NCBI GenBank assembly: GCA_009837205.1
Contig: VXTZ01000022.1
Location: forward strand, 1 to 64,000
Direction of reading: 5' to 3'
Source of the DNA: Candidatus Dadabacteria bacterium
Lineage (GTDB): Bacteria > Desulfobacterota_D > UBA1144 > Nemesobacterales > Nemesobacteraceae
DNA length: 64,000 nt
This document shows positions 16,093-24,108 of the stretch, in pieces. Position numbers and translations under genes: made by a program. Positions within the stretch are counted from its first letter, which is position 1. Every line of letters begins with the position of its first letter. The notes beneath the pieces were generated by a model. The model had not been told where the DNA came from, searched no databases, and worked only from the letters and a program-made list of their open reading frames with translations.

Positions 16093-16661
16093 TCGGAGCT
16101 TTTTTCAGGGTGAAACTGGAAGGCGGAAAGGTTTCCCGATATGACCCCCGCCTCGAACTCGCCCCCGTAATCGGAAAGCAGAACATCCGCGCCGGGCTCA
16201 TCCGAAACCACGTGGTAGGAGTGAACGAAGTAAAACCAGCTTTGCTGCGGTATCCCCTCGAGTATGCGAGTCTGCTCGGGCGCGCTCACCCTGTTCCAGC
16301 CCATATGGGGCACCTTCAGTTTCTTTTCCTCGACACGGAACCGAACGACCTTCCCTTTAAGAATCCCAAGGCCCTCTTCTCCGGGAGCCTCTTCGCTTGA
16401 TTCGAACAGGACCTGAAAGCCGAGGCATATGCCCAGAAAAGGCCGCCCGCTTTCGATAAAATCCTTTATTGGCCCGGACATGGAGCGCTCGCGAAGGTTC
16501 CTTACGCAGTCGCCGAAAGCCCCGACCCCGGGAACCACGAGGCCGCTTGAGTCCTCTATGTCGCCCGGGTCCTCGGTAACGCGGACCTCTATCCCTTGGG
16601 AGGTAAAGCTCTTCTCGACGCTTCTCAGGTTCCCCATCCCGTAATCCACTATGGAAATCAC
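16023..16661 (-). CDS. hisH: Imidazole glycerol phosphate synthase subunit HisH
   Basis: Glutamine amidotransferase that feeds ammonia to HisF in histidine synthesis. 212 aa with the class I triad: Cys79 in FLGICLGFQVLF and the His/Glu pair in QFHPEKS near the C-terminus; the N-terminal IVDYGMGNLRSV is diagnostic. It starts with GTG sharing a base with the hisB stop (TAGTG), so hisB-hisH are translationally coupled. Its 3' end overlaps the convergent slt gene by 70 nt. hisF and hisA are not nearby. Confidence 0.95.
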   Translation of the reverse strand: MISIVDYGMGNLRSVEKSFTSQGIEVRVTEDPGDIEDSSGLVVPGVGAFGDCVRNLRERSMSGPIKDFIESGRPFLGICLGFQVLFESSEEAPGEEGLGILKGKVVRFRVEEKKLKVPHMGWNRVSAPEQTRILEGIPQQSWFYFVHSYHVVSDEPGADVLLSDYGGEFEAGVISGNLSAFQFHPEKSSDYGLMILRNFSKLCLENRSFSLP

Positions 16662-17248
16662 TAGAGCGTCCCCTTGGTCGAGGGAATATCATCGCGACGC
16701 CCGTCAAGCGCCGAGGCTACATCCATGGATCTTCCCAGGGCCTTGAACATGGCCTCTATTATGTGGTGCAGGTTCGTTCCGTGGCGAAACTCGATGTGCA
16801 GGTTGCAGCGAAGCGAGTTCGTGAGGGACTTGAAGAACTCCTCTGCAAGCTCCGAGTCAAAATCCCCGACCTTGCCCCCGGGAATTTCTCCCTTGAAAAC
16901 AAAACAGGGCCTGTCGCTAAGATCGACTGCCACAACAACAAGCGCGTCGTCAAAAGGGATTACGGCGTGCCCGTACCTAGTGATTCCCCTCTTGTCGCCC
17001 AGGGCTTCTGAGAAAGCTTCCCCGAGCGCTATCCCGACATCCTCCACGGTGTGGTGGAAATCAACGTCGATGTCCCCTTCGGCCTTGACCGTGAGGTCGA
17101 AGTAGCCGTGCTTTGCGAGCTGGCTCAGCATGTGGTCGAAAAACGGCACCCCCGTCGAGATATCGAATTTCCCGGTTCCGTCGAGATCAAGCTCGACGCT
17201 GGCGCTGACTTCGGATGTTTCTCTTTTTAAAACGGCTTTGCGGGTCAT
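16661..17248 (-). CDS. hisB: Imidazoleglycerol-phosphate dehydratase HisB
   Basis: Monofunctional dehydratase of 195 aa, converting imidazole glycerol phosphate to imidazole acetol phosphate. Metal-binding signatures FFDHMLSQLAKHG and FHHTVEDVGIALGEA, and the repeat FRHGTNLHHIIEAMFKA, are complete. There is no phosphatase domain, unlike the enterobacterial enzyme. It is the first gene of hisB-hisH, with AGGAG upstream of the ATG and a clear promoter. Confidence 0.96.
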   Translation of the reverse strand: MTRKAVLKRETSEVSASVELDLDGTGKFDISTGVPFFDHMLSQLAKHGYFDLTVKAEGDIDVDFHHTVEDVGIALGEAFSEALGDKRGITRYGHAVIPFDDALVVVAVDLSDRPCFVFKGEIPGGKVGDFDSELAEEFFKSLTNSLRCNLHIEFRHGTNLHHIIEAMFKALGRSMDVASALDGRRDDIPSTKGTL

Positions 17249-17299
17249 TGTTAGACTGGGCTCCTTTCTTCGCGGCGTAGCGGCTAGTTTCCGCTAATC

Positions 17300-17329
17300 A
17301 TTCTATATACAGGGGTCTTTTATTGTCAA
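17300..17329 (-). promoter_or_regulatory. Promoter of hisB-hisH
   Basis: Minus-strand TTGACA (17324-17329) with TAGAAT (17300-17305) at 18 nt; the shifted TATAGA at 16 nt is an alternative. The spacer contains CCCCTGTATA, which recurs upstream of dsbA and dnaA. Confidence 0.55.
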
Positions 17330-17368
17330 TAAAGCCCAAGATAGCGTGTGCGAACCGGATTCTCTGTT

Positions 17369-17692
17369 TTACCCCGACTGCGGAGTCGTCCTCGCTTTTG
17401 ATCCACGCTCTACAGAAACGCGCTTTACCTTGATCTTCTCTTCTAACTCCTGCGAGTGGGCAAGATCAAATGCCAACTGCATGCCAAGCCAAGTTCTCGG
17501 AGTCGAACCAAATGCCTTCGACAATCTATAGGCCATTTCAACGGAAACGGATGCTTTTGCATTGACAAGATTGGAAAGCGTCTGGCGTGCAACCCCAAGC
17601 ACTTTTGCGCACTCGGTAACCGATAGATTCAAGGGTTCCATACAATCCTCGCGTACGATAACGCCCGGATGTACAGGATCTTTCATTGCCAT
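17369..17692 (-). CDS. higA: HigA-type antitoxin
   Basis: A 107-aa VapI/HigA-family Cro/CI HTH protein: HPGVIVREDCMEPLNLSVTE is the family N-terminus, then AKVLGVARQTLSNLVNAKAS (the HTH). It neutralises the HigB nuclease encoded just upstream and represses the operon. AAAGGAGA lies 7 nt before the first ATG, fixing the start. Toxin-first order (higB then higA, 31 nt apart) is typical of higBA. Confidence 0.9.
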   Translation of the reverse strand: MAMKDPVHPGVIVREDCMEPLNLSVTECAKVLGVARQTLSNLVNAKASVSVEMAYRLSKAFGSTPRTWLGMQLAFDLAHSQELEEKIKVKRVSVERGSKARTTPQSG

Positions 17693-17723
17693 AATTTTTC
17701 TCCTTTAATCACATATGGACCAT

Positions 17724-18002
17724 TCAATGATAATCCAAATAATTGACATCCACAGCATCGCCATCTTTGAACCGGAACGTGACCCGCCAGTTGCCCGAAA
17801 CTGAAACAGCATAATAACCTTTTAACGAACCTTTGAGTCGGTGCAACTGGAAGCCGGGCAGATTCATATCTTCTGGTCCACTGCTTTGATCCAACACAGT
17901 CAGTATACGCTTAAGTTTTGCAATGTGCTCAGGCGCGATTTTCGCCGGACGTTCACCTCTATATAAAGCCTTTAGACCACGATGACGAAACGATTTAATC
18001 AC
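17724..18002 (-). CDS. higB: HigB-type RelE-fold toxin
   Basis: A 92-aa RelE/HigB ribosome-dependent mRNA interferase: IKSFRHRGLKALY and HRLKGSLKGYYAVSVSGNWR are family signatures, with the C-terminal Arg/Tyr positions kept. It starts with GTG at 18002. The promoter -10 ends only 6 nt earlier and no ribosome site is present, so the mRNA is probably leaderless. It forms a toxin-antitoxin module with higA. Confidence 0.9.
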   Translation of the reverse strand: MIKSFRHRGLKALYRGERPAKIAPEHIAKLKRILTVLDQSSGPEDMNLPGFQLHRLKGSLKGYYAVSVSGNWRVTFRFKDGDAVDVNYLDYH

Positions 18003-18008
18003 TCAAGC

Positions 18009-18037
18009 AGTGTAATGTGTCAAGTGACAAATGTCAA
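18009..18037 (-). promoter_or_regulatory. Promoter and operator of higBA
   Basis: Minus-strand TTGACA (18032-18037), 17 nt, TACACT (18009-18014). The spacer holds TGTCA-AG-TGACA (18018-18029), an inverted repeat suited to HigA binding. The predicted start coincides with the GTG of higB. Confidence 0.65.
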
Positions 18038-18099
18038 TGCCCGAAGCACCACTTCAGAACCCCTGGGCTTTTCTGTTTTTCAAGCGATGGTTTTATTGA

Positions 18100-18105
18100 T
18101 ACAAT
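18100..18105 (+). promoter_or_regulatory. Possible -10 box of cofC
   Basis: TACAAT about 40 nt before the cofC start, with a weak TTTTCA 17 nt upstream. Confidence 0.3.
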
Positions 18106-18144
18106 AGTGCGTGGTTGGAGACCCGCCACAGCGAGGTAGCAGTT

Positions 18145-18819
18145 TTGAAATTCATATTGGTTCCCGTAAAAGATCTTTCAAGGGCAAACGAAAGGCTTGC
18201 ATCGGTGCTCAGCAACAAGCAGAGAACCGAACTTGCCTACGTGATGCTGGAAGACGTGTTCTCCGCGGTCGGCGAATCGAAGCTCGCCGACAACAAGGTC
18301 GTCGTTACTCTCGACAGGAAAGCGGAGAAAATGGCCCTTGAGGAAGGGTTTGACGTAATAAGGGAGGAGAGCCAGCTCGGGGAGAGCTCTTCGGTTGATC
18401 TTGCGATCCAGGTCTGCAGAAAAATGGGCGCAAAGTCCGTGCTCGTAATCCCGGGCGACGCCCCTTTAATAACCGGTGAGGACCTCGATTCCGTCCTTGA
18501 GAAAGAGAAGAAAGGCAAATCCGTGATCCTCGTTCCCTCAGAAGATGAGCTCGGCACAAACGCAATACTGAGAAAGCCTCCCGACAGCATACCCTCGATG
18601 TTCGGAAACGACAGTTTCAGGAAACACAGGGAGGAGGCCGAGCGTAGATACGTGCCCTGCGACATCTACAGAAACTTCAATATCAGCATCGACATTGACG
18701 AGCCCGGGGACATAGAGACCTTCTCCCACCACGGCTCCCACACCAAGACCTACAGGAAACTTCTGGAACTGGGACTAATAAAGGAAGAAGCGGGAAAAAA
18801 CGGGGCGACGGCCAGCTGA
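18145..18819 (+). CDS. cofC: 2-phospho-L-lactate (or PEP) guanylyltransferase CofC
   Basis: Makes the GDP-activated three-carbon unit of coenzyme F420. It is a 224-aa nucleotidyltransferase fold: ILVPVKDLSRANERLASVL at the N-terminus, VLVIPGDAPLITGEDL as the metal/nucleotide strand, and FNISIDIDEPGDIE near the end. The TTG at 18145 is preferred because GAGG lies just upstream and the family begins at this point; an ATG 30 nt earlier adds unconserved residues. The partner cofD lies at 57546-58499, so F420 synthesis appears to be encoded in two places. Confidence 0.88.
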   Translation: MKFILVPVKDLSRANERLASVLSNKQRTELAYVMLEDVFSAVGESKLADNKVVVTLDRKAEKMALEEGFDVIREESQLGESSSVDLAIQVCRKMGAKSVLVIPGDAPLITGEDLDSVLEKEKKGKSVILVPSEDELGTNAILRKPPDSIPSMFGNDSFRKHREEAERRYVPCDIYRNFNISIDIDEPGDIETFSHHGSHTKTYRKLLELGLIKEEAGKNGATAS

Positions 18820-18872
18820 TTTAGGCAGAACCGAGGCTACGTCAATTTCCCCTGAACCCTCGTGTCCGTGCG

Positions 18873-18900
18873 TTGAATCCTCATGGGGTTCCGGTATAAT
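18873..18900 (+). promoter_or_regulatory. Promoter of tRNA-Met
   Basis: TTGAAT (18873-18878), 16 nt, TATAAT (18895-18900), 31 nt before the tRNA. Confidence 0.55.
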
Positions 18901-18931
18901 TTCCTGCTTTTCGAATTACCTTTTTTTAGGG

Positions 18932-19003
18932 GGCGGCGTAGCTCAGGGGTAGAGCGGGGCTCTCATAAGGCCTGTGTCGGTGGTTCGAACCCACCCGTCG
19001 CCA
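18932..19003 (+). tRNA. tRNA with CAU anticodon (elongator Met, or Ile2)
   Basis: Cloverleaf with acceptor GGCGGCG/CGTCGCC, D arm GCTC...GAGC, anticodon loop CTCATAA (CAT), T arm GGTGG-TTCGAAC-CCACC and A as discriminator; no encoded CCA. The acceptor starts with a normal G-C pair, so it is not initiator tRNA. A lysidine-modified Ile2 tRNA cannot be excluded. Confidence 0.9.
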
Positions 19004-19011
19004 CTTCCCTG

Positions 19012-19407
19012 CTACTCTTCTTCAAAATCCAAAGAGGCAGAATTTATGCAGTATCTAAGCCCGGTAGGCTTGGGGCCGTCGGGGAAAACATGTCCCAGGT
19101 GTGCGTCGCACTTTGAGCAGAGAACCTCCGTTCTCGTCATCCCGTGGGAATGATCGGTCTTCTCCTCTATGTTCTCCTGCGAGACGGGCTCCCAGAAGCT
19201 CGGCCATCCCGTGCCGGAATCGAACTTCTCTGAGAAACGGAAAAGCTTCTGCCCGCAGCAGACGCACACATACATCCCCTTTTCGTGATGGTCGTGGTAC
19301 TTTCCGGTAAAGGCCCTCTCGGTGCCCTTCTTCCTCGTAACAAGAAACTCCTCGGGGGAGAGTTCCTCCTGCCACTGCTCGTCCGTCTTCTTTATCTTCT
19401 CAGACAT
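19012..19407 (-). CDS. msrB: Peptide-methionine (R)-S-oxide reductase MsrB
   Basis: Repairs oxidised methionine. 131 aa with both zinc CxxC pairs (CVCC at 48-51, CSKC at 97-100), the core [13 protein letters not shown], and the catalytic RYCINS (Cys120). It begins 7 nt after tyrA with GGGGAGTGA as ribosome site and so sits at the end of the pheA-hisC-tyrA operon. Its end is 8 bases from the opposite-strand tRNA. Confidence 0.96.
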   Translation of the reverse strand: MSEKIKKTDEQWQEELSPEEFLVTRKKGTERAFTGKYHDHHEKGMYVCVCCGQKLFRFSEKFDSGTGWPSFWEPVSQENIEEKTDHSHGMTRTEVLCSKCDAHLGHVFPDGPKPTGLRYCINSASLDFEEE

Positions 19408-19414
19408 TGTCTGC

Positions 19415-20269
19415 TCACTCCCCGAGATTCCTCTTTGAATCCCGGGCCTCCCTCAAAAGAACTGTCAGATTTTCTACATTACCGGAGGCGACGGCTTTTT
19501 CAATTTCCCCGAGCTTTCCCGCGAAGCCGCGGATGGCGCCAAGCAGCGCCTCGCGGTTCTCGATGAAAATACCGGCCCACATCTCAGGGGAACTGCCGGC
19601 GATCCTGGTGAAGTCGGCAAGGCCCCCGCCTGAAAAATCAAAAAGGTTTCTGTCTCCTCCCCCAGAAGCCACCGCGCTCACAAGCGAGTAGGCGACCACA
19701 TGGGGAAGATGGCTTACAAGCGAAAAGATCTCGTCATGGGATTCGGGATTCATCTCGACCACCTCGCTTCCAACTAGCGAAAAAAGCGTTTTCACCATGG
19801 AGAGAGCTTCGGGGTTTGTGCTTTCCGTGGGAGTGACAACGCATCTTTTCCCTGAGAAAAGACCGGAGTCAGACTCCATTACGCCGGATGTTTCCCTCCC
19901 CGCGATGGGATGGGCTCCGACAAAACGGATATTTTGGGGGCCTTTTTCCATTTCCCTTACCAAAGAAGCCTTTACGCTTCCCACATCGCAAACCACCGTG
20001 CCGGGGGAAACGAATCCGGAAACTTCCCTGGCCACCTGCGCTATGACATCGACGTAGGTCGCGACGACAACTATTTCTGACCCCGACATGCCGGGGCCGA
20101 TTTCAGAAGCGCCCGTGTCCGTGATCCCGTTTTCAAGGGCGAAGCGGAGTGACTCAGTGTCCCGCTCGATCCCGAAGACTTCCCCGACTTCCCCCGATTC
20201 GCGAAGGGCCGCCGCGAGGGAACCTCCTATAAGGCCGAGACCTACCACCGCCACTTTTTCAAAAGTCAT
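19415..20269 (-). CDS. tyrA: Prephenate dehydrogenase TyrA
   Basis: Converts prephenate to 4-hydroxyphenylpyruvate (tyrosine branch), NAD(P)-dependent. 284 aa: Rossmann motif [13 protein letters not shown], the conserved [12 protein letters not shown] and a helical dimer domain with [11 protein letters not shown]. It has no fused chorismate mutase or ACT domain. The ATG overlaps the hisC stop (ATGA). In the operon pheA-hisC-tyrA-msrB it likely shares the aminotransferase encoded by hisC. Confidence 0.94.
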   Translation of the reverse strand: MTFEKVAVVGLGLIGGSLAAALRESGEVGEVFGIERDTESLRFALENGITDTGASEIGPGMSGSEIVVVATYVDVIAQVAREVSGFVSPGTVVCDVGSVKASLVREMEKGPQNIRFVGAHPIAGRETSGVMESDSGLFSGKRCVVTPTESTNPEALSMVKTLFSLVGSEVVEMNPESHDEIFSLVSHLPHVVAYSLVSAVASGGGDRNLFDFSGGGLADFTRIAGSSPEMWAGIFIENREALLGAIRGFAGKLGEIEKAVASGNVENLTVLLREARDSKRNLGE

Positions 20270-21381
20270 CTTCTGAGAATTCTCCCAAGCGATTCAATGA
20301 ATTTTTCGTTTTCGCTGTCGAGGCCGAAACTTACCCTCAGGTGCGTTTTAAGTCCGTAGCCGCCCACCGGCCTCGTTATCACCCCGTCGCGAAGAAGCGC
20401 CTCGTAAACCGGCATCGGATCCCTCTCGAGATCCACGAGAAGGAAATTCGTATGAGACTCAGTGTACCTGACCCCAAGTTCGCCCAGCTTCTCGCGCAGA
20501 TACTCCTTTGCCGTGCGGTTAAGCTTCCTTGAGCGGGCGACGTGTCTATCGTCGTCAAGCGCTGCGCAGGCCGCCGCCTGCGCGGCCGAGTTCACGTTAA
20601 ACGGCTCCCTTACCCGGTCCATGTAGGAAACCGCCTCTTTTGACGCAACCCCGTAGCCGACCCTGAGCCCCGCAAGACCGTAAATCTTGGAGAAGGTCCT
20701 CACCGTCACGAGCGATTCGCGTACCGAGTGGTAGCGAAGCGTGTCCGGATACTCGGGGTCGTCCACGTACTCGAAATAGGCTTCGTCCACGAGTATCAGC
20801 ACGTTCTCGGGAACCCGCTCGAGGAACCACTCGAACTCATCCCTTCTCACTATCGTCCCGGTGGGGTTGTTCGGATTCGCGATGTAGATGATCTTCGTTT
20901 TCTCGGTCACCAGGGAAAGCATGTCCTCGAGGTCGTGCGTGAGATCCGGCATCCGGGAGACGACGTGAGAGCACCCGAGCGACTGGGTGACGATCGGGTA
21001 GACGATAAACGCGTGGCGTCCGTAGATGGCCTCGTCCCCGGGCTCGAGAAAGGTCCTTGCGACGATCTCTATCACCTCGTTCGAGCCGTTGCCGATTACT
21101 ATCGTATCCTCGGGAACCCCGAGCTTCTCGGAAAGTTTCCGGCGGAGCTCAAAGCAGCCCCCGTCGGGATAAAGGTTTACCTTCGAGACATGTTCTGAAA
21201 GCGCTTTTTTCGCAAGCGGGGAGGGGCCGAGGGGGTTTTCGTTCGAAGCCATCTTGGCCGCGCCCCGGATTCCGAGTTCCCGCTCGAGCTCCTCGATCGG
21301 CTTTCCCGGAATATAGGGAATAAGGTTCTTTACGCTTGCTCTTGGTTCCATGGGGGGTTCGTCCGCCAAGCCCGCCTTCAT
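20266..21381 (-). CDS. hisC: Histidinol-phosphate aminotransferase family protein
   Basis: PLP aminotransferase of 371 aa: PYIPGKPIEELERELG, ASNENPLGPSP, the YANPNNPTGT-like IANPNNPTGTIV, and the PLP lysine in RTFSKIYGLAGLRVGYG. The start at 21381 overlaps the pheA stop (ATGA); a reading from 21513 would run far into pheA. Between pheA and tyrA it may act on aromatic keto acids as well as histidinol phosphate, since HisC-family enzymes often do both. Confidence 0.92.
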   Translation of the reverse strand: MKAGLADEPPMEPRASVKNLIPYIPGKPIEELERELGIRGAAKMASNENPLGPSPLAKKALSEHVSKVNLYPDGGCFELRRKLSEKLGVPEDTIVIGNGSNEVIEIVARTFLEPGDEAIYGRHAFIVYPIVTQSLGCSHVVSRMPDLTHDLEDMLSLVTEKTKIIYIANPNNPTGTIVRRDEFEWFLERVPENVLILVDEAYFEYVDDPEYPDTLRYHSVRESLVTVRTFSKIYGLAGLRVGYGVASKEAVSYMDRVREPFNVNSAAQAAACAALDDDRHVARSRKLNRTAKEYLREKLGELGVRYTESHTNFLLVDLERDPMPVYEALLRDGVITRPVGGYGLKTHLRVSFGLDSENEKFIESLGRILRR

Positions 21382-22463
21382 CCCGGTGTTTCGGCGGGAT
21401 AGGATCCCAGCACTTTGAGGAAAACGCAGTTGGCTTCCACCCTCTCTAGGGCCTCCTTTACAGCCTCCTCTTCGCGGTGTCCCGAGAAGTCGGCGAAAAA
21501 CACGTACTCCCACTGCCCGTCGCGCGAGGGTCTGGACTCGATTTTGGTGAGGTTTATGCCGGATTCGGAAAAGGGGAGGAAAAACGTCGCGTGAAGCGCT
21601 CCCGGCTCATCCTTGACGGAAAAGGCGATCGAAGTCTTGTCTTCTCCGCTCGGGGGAGGTTTCTCTCTTCCCACCACCACGAACCGGGTCGTGTTGCGCG
21701 GGCTGTCCTCTATGTAGCTCTGTATTGTCTTCAGGTTGTATATCGACCCTGAGAACTCGCTTGCGATCGCGGCGACGCTCTCGTCCCTCGCGGCTATTTT
21801 CGCCGCCGCCGCCGTGCTCGGGGTCTCAAGAAGCGCGACGCCGTAGAGGTTCGAGGCAATCCATTTCCTGCACTGCCCGAGGGCGTGGGGATGCGAGGCC
21901 ACCGTCCTTATTTTACTGGCGTCTCCGTCAATGGAGAGCAGGAAGTGTTCAATACGCTCGAAACACTCGGACGAGACGTCAAGGTCCCACCGGACGAGCA
22001 TGTCAAGCACGTCCCCCACCGAGCCCTCAACCGAGTTCTCGACGGGTACTATGCCGAAATCGGCCCTCTGGCTGTGCACTTCCTCGAACACATCCTCGAG
22101 GCTGTTTACGGGAAAAAACTCCGAGGCGGCACCGAACTTCCGAAACGCCGCCTGGTTTGAGAAGCTGCCCGCGGGTCCTAGGTAGGCGACTTTCTCCTGG
22201 TGCTGAAGGGACCTGCAGCGCGATATTATCTCCCTGAAAATAAGAAGGACGTCCTCGTCGGAGAGGGGACCGGAGTTGGTTTCCGCTATCTTGCCCTCCA
22301 CCTCGCTTTCCCTGCTCCGGTCGTAAATTCCCAAAAGATCCTTTTTCTTGAGTGCGCTTACCTCTATCGCAAGCTCGGCCCGCTTGTTTACAAGTTCAAG
22401 CAGCTCGGAATCAATGGCGTCTATTTTTTTTCTTACGTCGGAAAGTTCTTTTTTGGAGTCCAT
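21378..22463 (-). CDS. pheA: Bifunctional chorismate mutase / prephenate dehydratase
   Basis: P-protein of 361 aa. An AroQ chorismate mutase occupies about residues 1-90 (DVRKKIDAIDSELLELVNKR); the prephenate dehydratase follows from VAYLGPAGSFSNQAA through IVPVENSVEGSVGDVLD to NTTRFVVVG; and an ACT domain (PGALHATFFLPFSESGINLT, then ESRPSR) is expected to bind phenylalanine for feedback control. It heads the cluster with hisC, tyrA and msrB. A strong ribosome site is not obvious. Confidence 0.95.
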   Translation of the reverse strand: MDSKKELSDVRKKIDAIDSELLELVNKRAELAIEVSALKKKDLLGIYDRSRESEVEGKIAETNSGPLSDEDVLLIFREIISRCRSLQHQEKVAYLGPAGSFSNQAAFRKFGAASEFFPVNSLEDVFEEVHSQRADFGIVPVENSVEGSVGDVLDMLVRWDLDVSSECFERIEHFLLSIDGDASKIRTVASHPHALGQCRKWIASNLYGVALLETPSTAAAAKIAARDESVAAIASEFSGSIYNLKTIQSYIEDSPRNTTRFVVVGREKPPPSGEDKTSIAFSVKDEPGALHATFFLPFSESGINLTKIESRPSRDGQWEYVFFADFSGHREEEAVKEALERVEANCVFLKVLGSYPAETPG

Positions 22464-22552
22464 TATCCAGTCTTAAGGAGAATATTTTTGAGAAGGATAG
22501 CGAGGGGGTAGGGCAAAGTCAAATAGCCCGCAGGGGGGTAAAAACGGGGCTC

Positions 22553-23473
22553 TTAACTGCCTCCGTTCCCCTTTAAAATCCTGGGCTCCGCAAGCGTTCC
22601 CCGGATTCTTCCGGAGAAGCTGCCGTCTCCGCGGGAACCAAGAAAACTGCCGACAAGAGCAAGCTTCACATCCTCGGGAGAAGGCCTGAATGTAACGGAG
22701 AGATCAAGGGCAGCCCCCTTTCTTAAGCGAAGCGGCGACGGGGCTTTTCCCTCCGCCTGCAGGGAGAGCTGCGGGTTCGTGAGGGAAAGCTTCTCGACCC
22801 GCGATTCAAAGCGGTTTGCGGTGCCGCGAAGCACAACGCTCAGGTTCCTGTACTCCTCCCCCACCTCAAACCCCTGCACCTTGTCTATGGCAACCGAAAG
22901 AGAAGTAGAGGACACCAGGTATTCCATCTTCGATATCCCTCCGCTTTCCCCCTCCCCGATAAGCTTTATGGTTCCGTCTATCTTCCCGCTAACGGATATC
23001 CCTTCGTCCTCAAGAAAAAGACGTGAAACGGTCGAGGATTCGACGGAATTTATGTCCACCTCCGCGCTTGTGACGCTTTTTTTCTTCATGTTCTGTGAAA
23101 CCTTGCCGTCTATCTTCCCGCCGTAGGCATCGACGGAGAAGGAAATCCTGGTGTCGTCGGAGAAAATAACGGACAGAAGCCCGGTGCTCACCCTGGCCCT
23201 GTCAATCACAAGCGGCTCCCTTTCCCCGAGCATCACGCGGATGTCCCTGAGTTCAATCGAGGAAAGACCCCTCAGGTCCGCACCCCCTATCAGAACCGGA
23301 ACCGGGGAGTTGCTCTGTATCTCGAAGATGATTCTTCTTTCGACCGAGTCCCTTGGAAACCCCAAAAGAAGAAAAATCAGAAGAAACGCGAAGAAAACCC
23401 CGATGTAGAGACGGACGGAGATTTTCTCCGGCATTTTGATTCTGGTCTTTATCTTCATTTTTTCTCCGCTCAC
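22553..23473 (-). CDS. gspN: Type II secretion system protein GspN-like
   Basis: A 306-aa inner-membrane anchored protein: one helix (about 22-42, VFFAFLLIFLLLGF) followed by a periplasmic beta-rich domain ending in a C-terminal AsmA-like part (GSFSGRIRGTLAEPRIL). Order and architecture match GspN of deltaproteobacterial type II secretion clusters. The start overlaps the gspM stop (ATGA). The other gsp genes (D, E, F, G and so on) are not in the window. Confidence 0.75.
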   Translation of the reverse strand: MSGEKMKIKTRIKMPEKISVRLYIGVFFAFLLIFLLLGFPRDSVERRIIFEIQSNSPVPVLIGGADLRGLSSIELRDIRVMLGEREPLVIDRARVSTGLLSVIFSDDTRISFSVDAYGGKIDGKVSQNMKKKSVTSAEVDINSVESSTVSRLFLEDEGISVSGKIDGTIKLIGEGESGGISKMEYLVSSTSLSVAIDKVQGFEVGEEYRNLSVVLRGTANRFESRVEKLSLTNPQLSLQAEGKAPSPLRLRKGAALDLSVTFRPSPEDVKLALVGSFLGSRGDGSFSGRIRGTLAEPRILKGNGGS

Positions 23474-24108
23474 GATTCACTGAAGGAAAAAGTGGACAAT
23501 TGGAACGAGACGTCAGTCAGGTTGGGGTTGTCGAACCTGGTTTTTATCCTAAGGTCCGATACCTTGAGTATGGTCTTGCTTCTCTGAAAGGTATAGAGGA
23601 CGTTAAGCACCCTTGGGACGGGCACCTTGTTTATCTTGATCAGGACTGCTCTTTCCCGGTTTATCCCCTTTCCCCTGACCGACGGGTTTGTTCCCCTTAT
23701 GGAAAATGAGCGGGGATCTATGCCGTTTCTTACGAGCGCTTTCTCCGCAACCGAAATAAGCGCATCCCTTTCCTCCTTCATCGAGCCGCTGAACTCGGCC
23801 AGGAGATCCCTGGAGTAGCGGTACTCCTCCTTAATGGACCTCATCTCGCTTAGCTGCAGTCTCACCTGGCTTACCTCGCTTTTTACCTCGGAACCCCCAG
23901 GGAAAACCGCCCTGTAGGCCGAAAAGAGTATGAAAACGGCAAGAGCCGCGGCGGCTATCTTGAGGGCGCGGATATCCCTCGCGGAGAATTCTCCCCTGTC
24001 TATGAGCTCCCTTACCCTTCGCGCCAAGGGTTCGGCTCTTCCCAGAACCGCCGAGAGGAGGGATTTGAGTCCCTGCATAAGTCTTTGCACCAGCTCCTTC
24101 ATTTTCAC
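23470..24108 (-). CDS. gspM: Type II secretion system protein GspM-like
   Basis: Bitopic inner-membrane protein of 212 aa: cytoplasmic N-terminus, a single helix at about 50-68 (IAAAALAVFILFSAYRAV), a coiled region and a small ferredoxin-like periplasmic domain. It overlaps gspL by ATGA and gspN likewise, giving the usual L-M-N order. GspM binds GspL and stabilises the secretion platform. Sequence conservation in this family is weak, so the call leans on context. Confidence 0.75.
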   Translation of the reverse strand: MKMKELVQRLMQGLKSLLSAVLGRAEPLARRVRELIDRGEFSARDIRALKIAAAALAVFILFSAYRAVFPGGSEVKSEVSQVRLQLSEMRSIKEEYRYSRDLLAEFSGSMKEERDALISVAEKALVRNGIDPRSFSIRGTNPSVRGKGINRERAVLIKINKVPVPRVLNVLYTFQRSKTILKVSDLRIKTRFDNPNLTDVSFQLSTFSFSES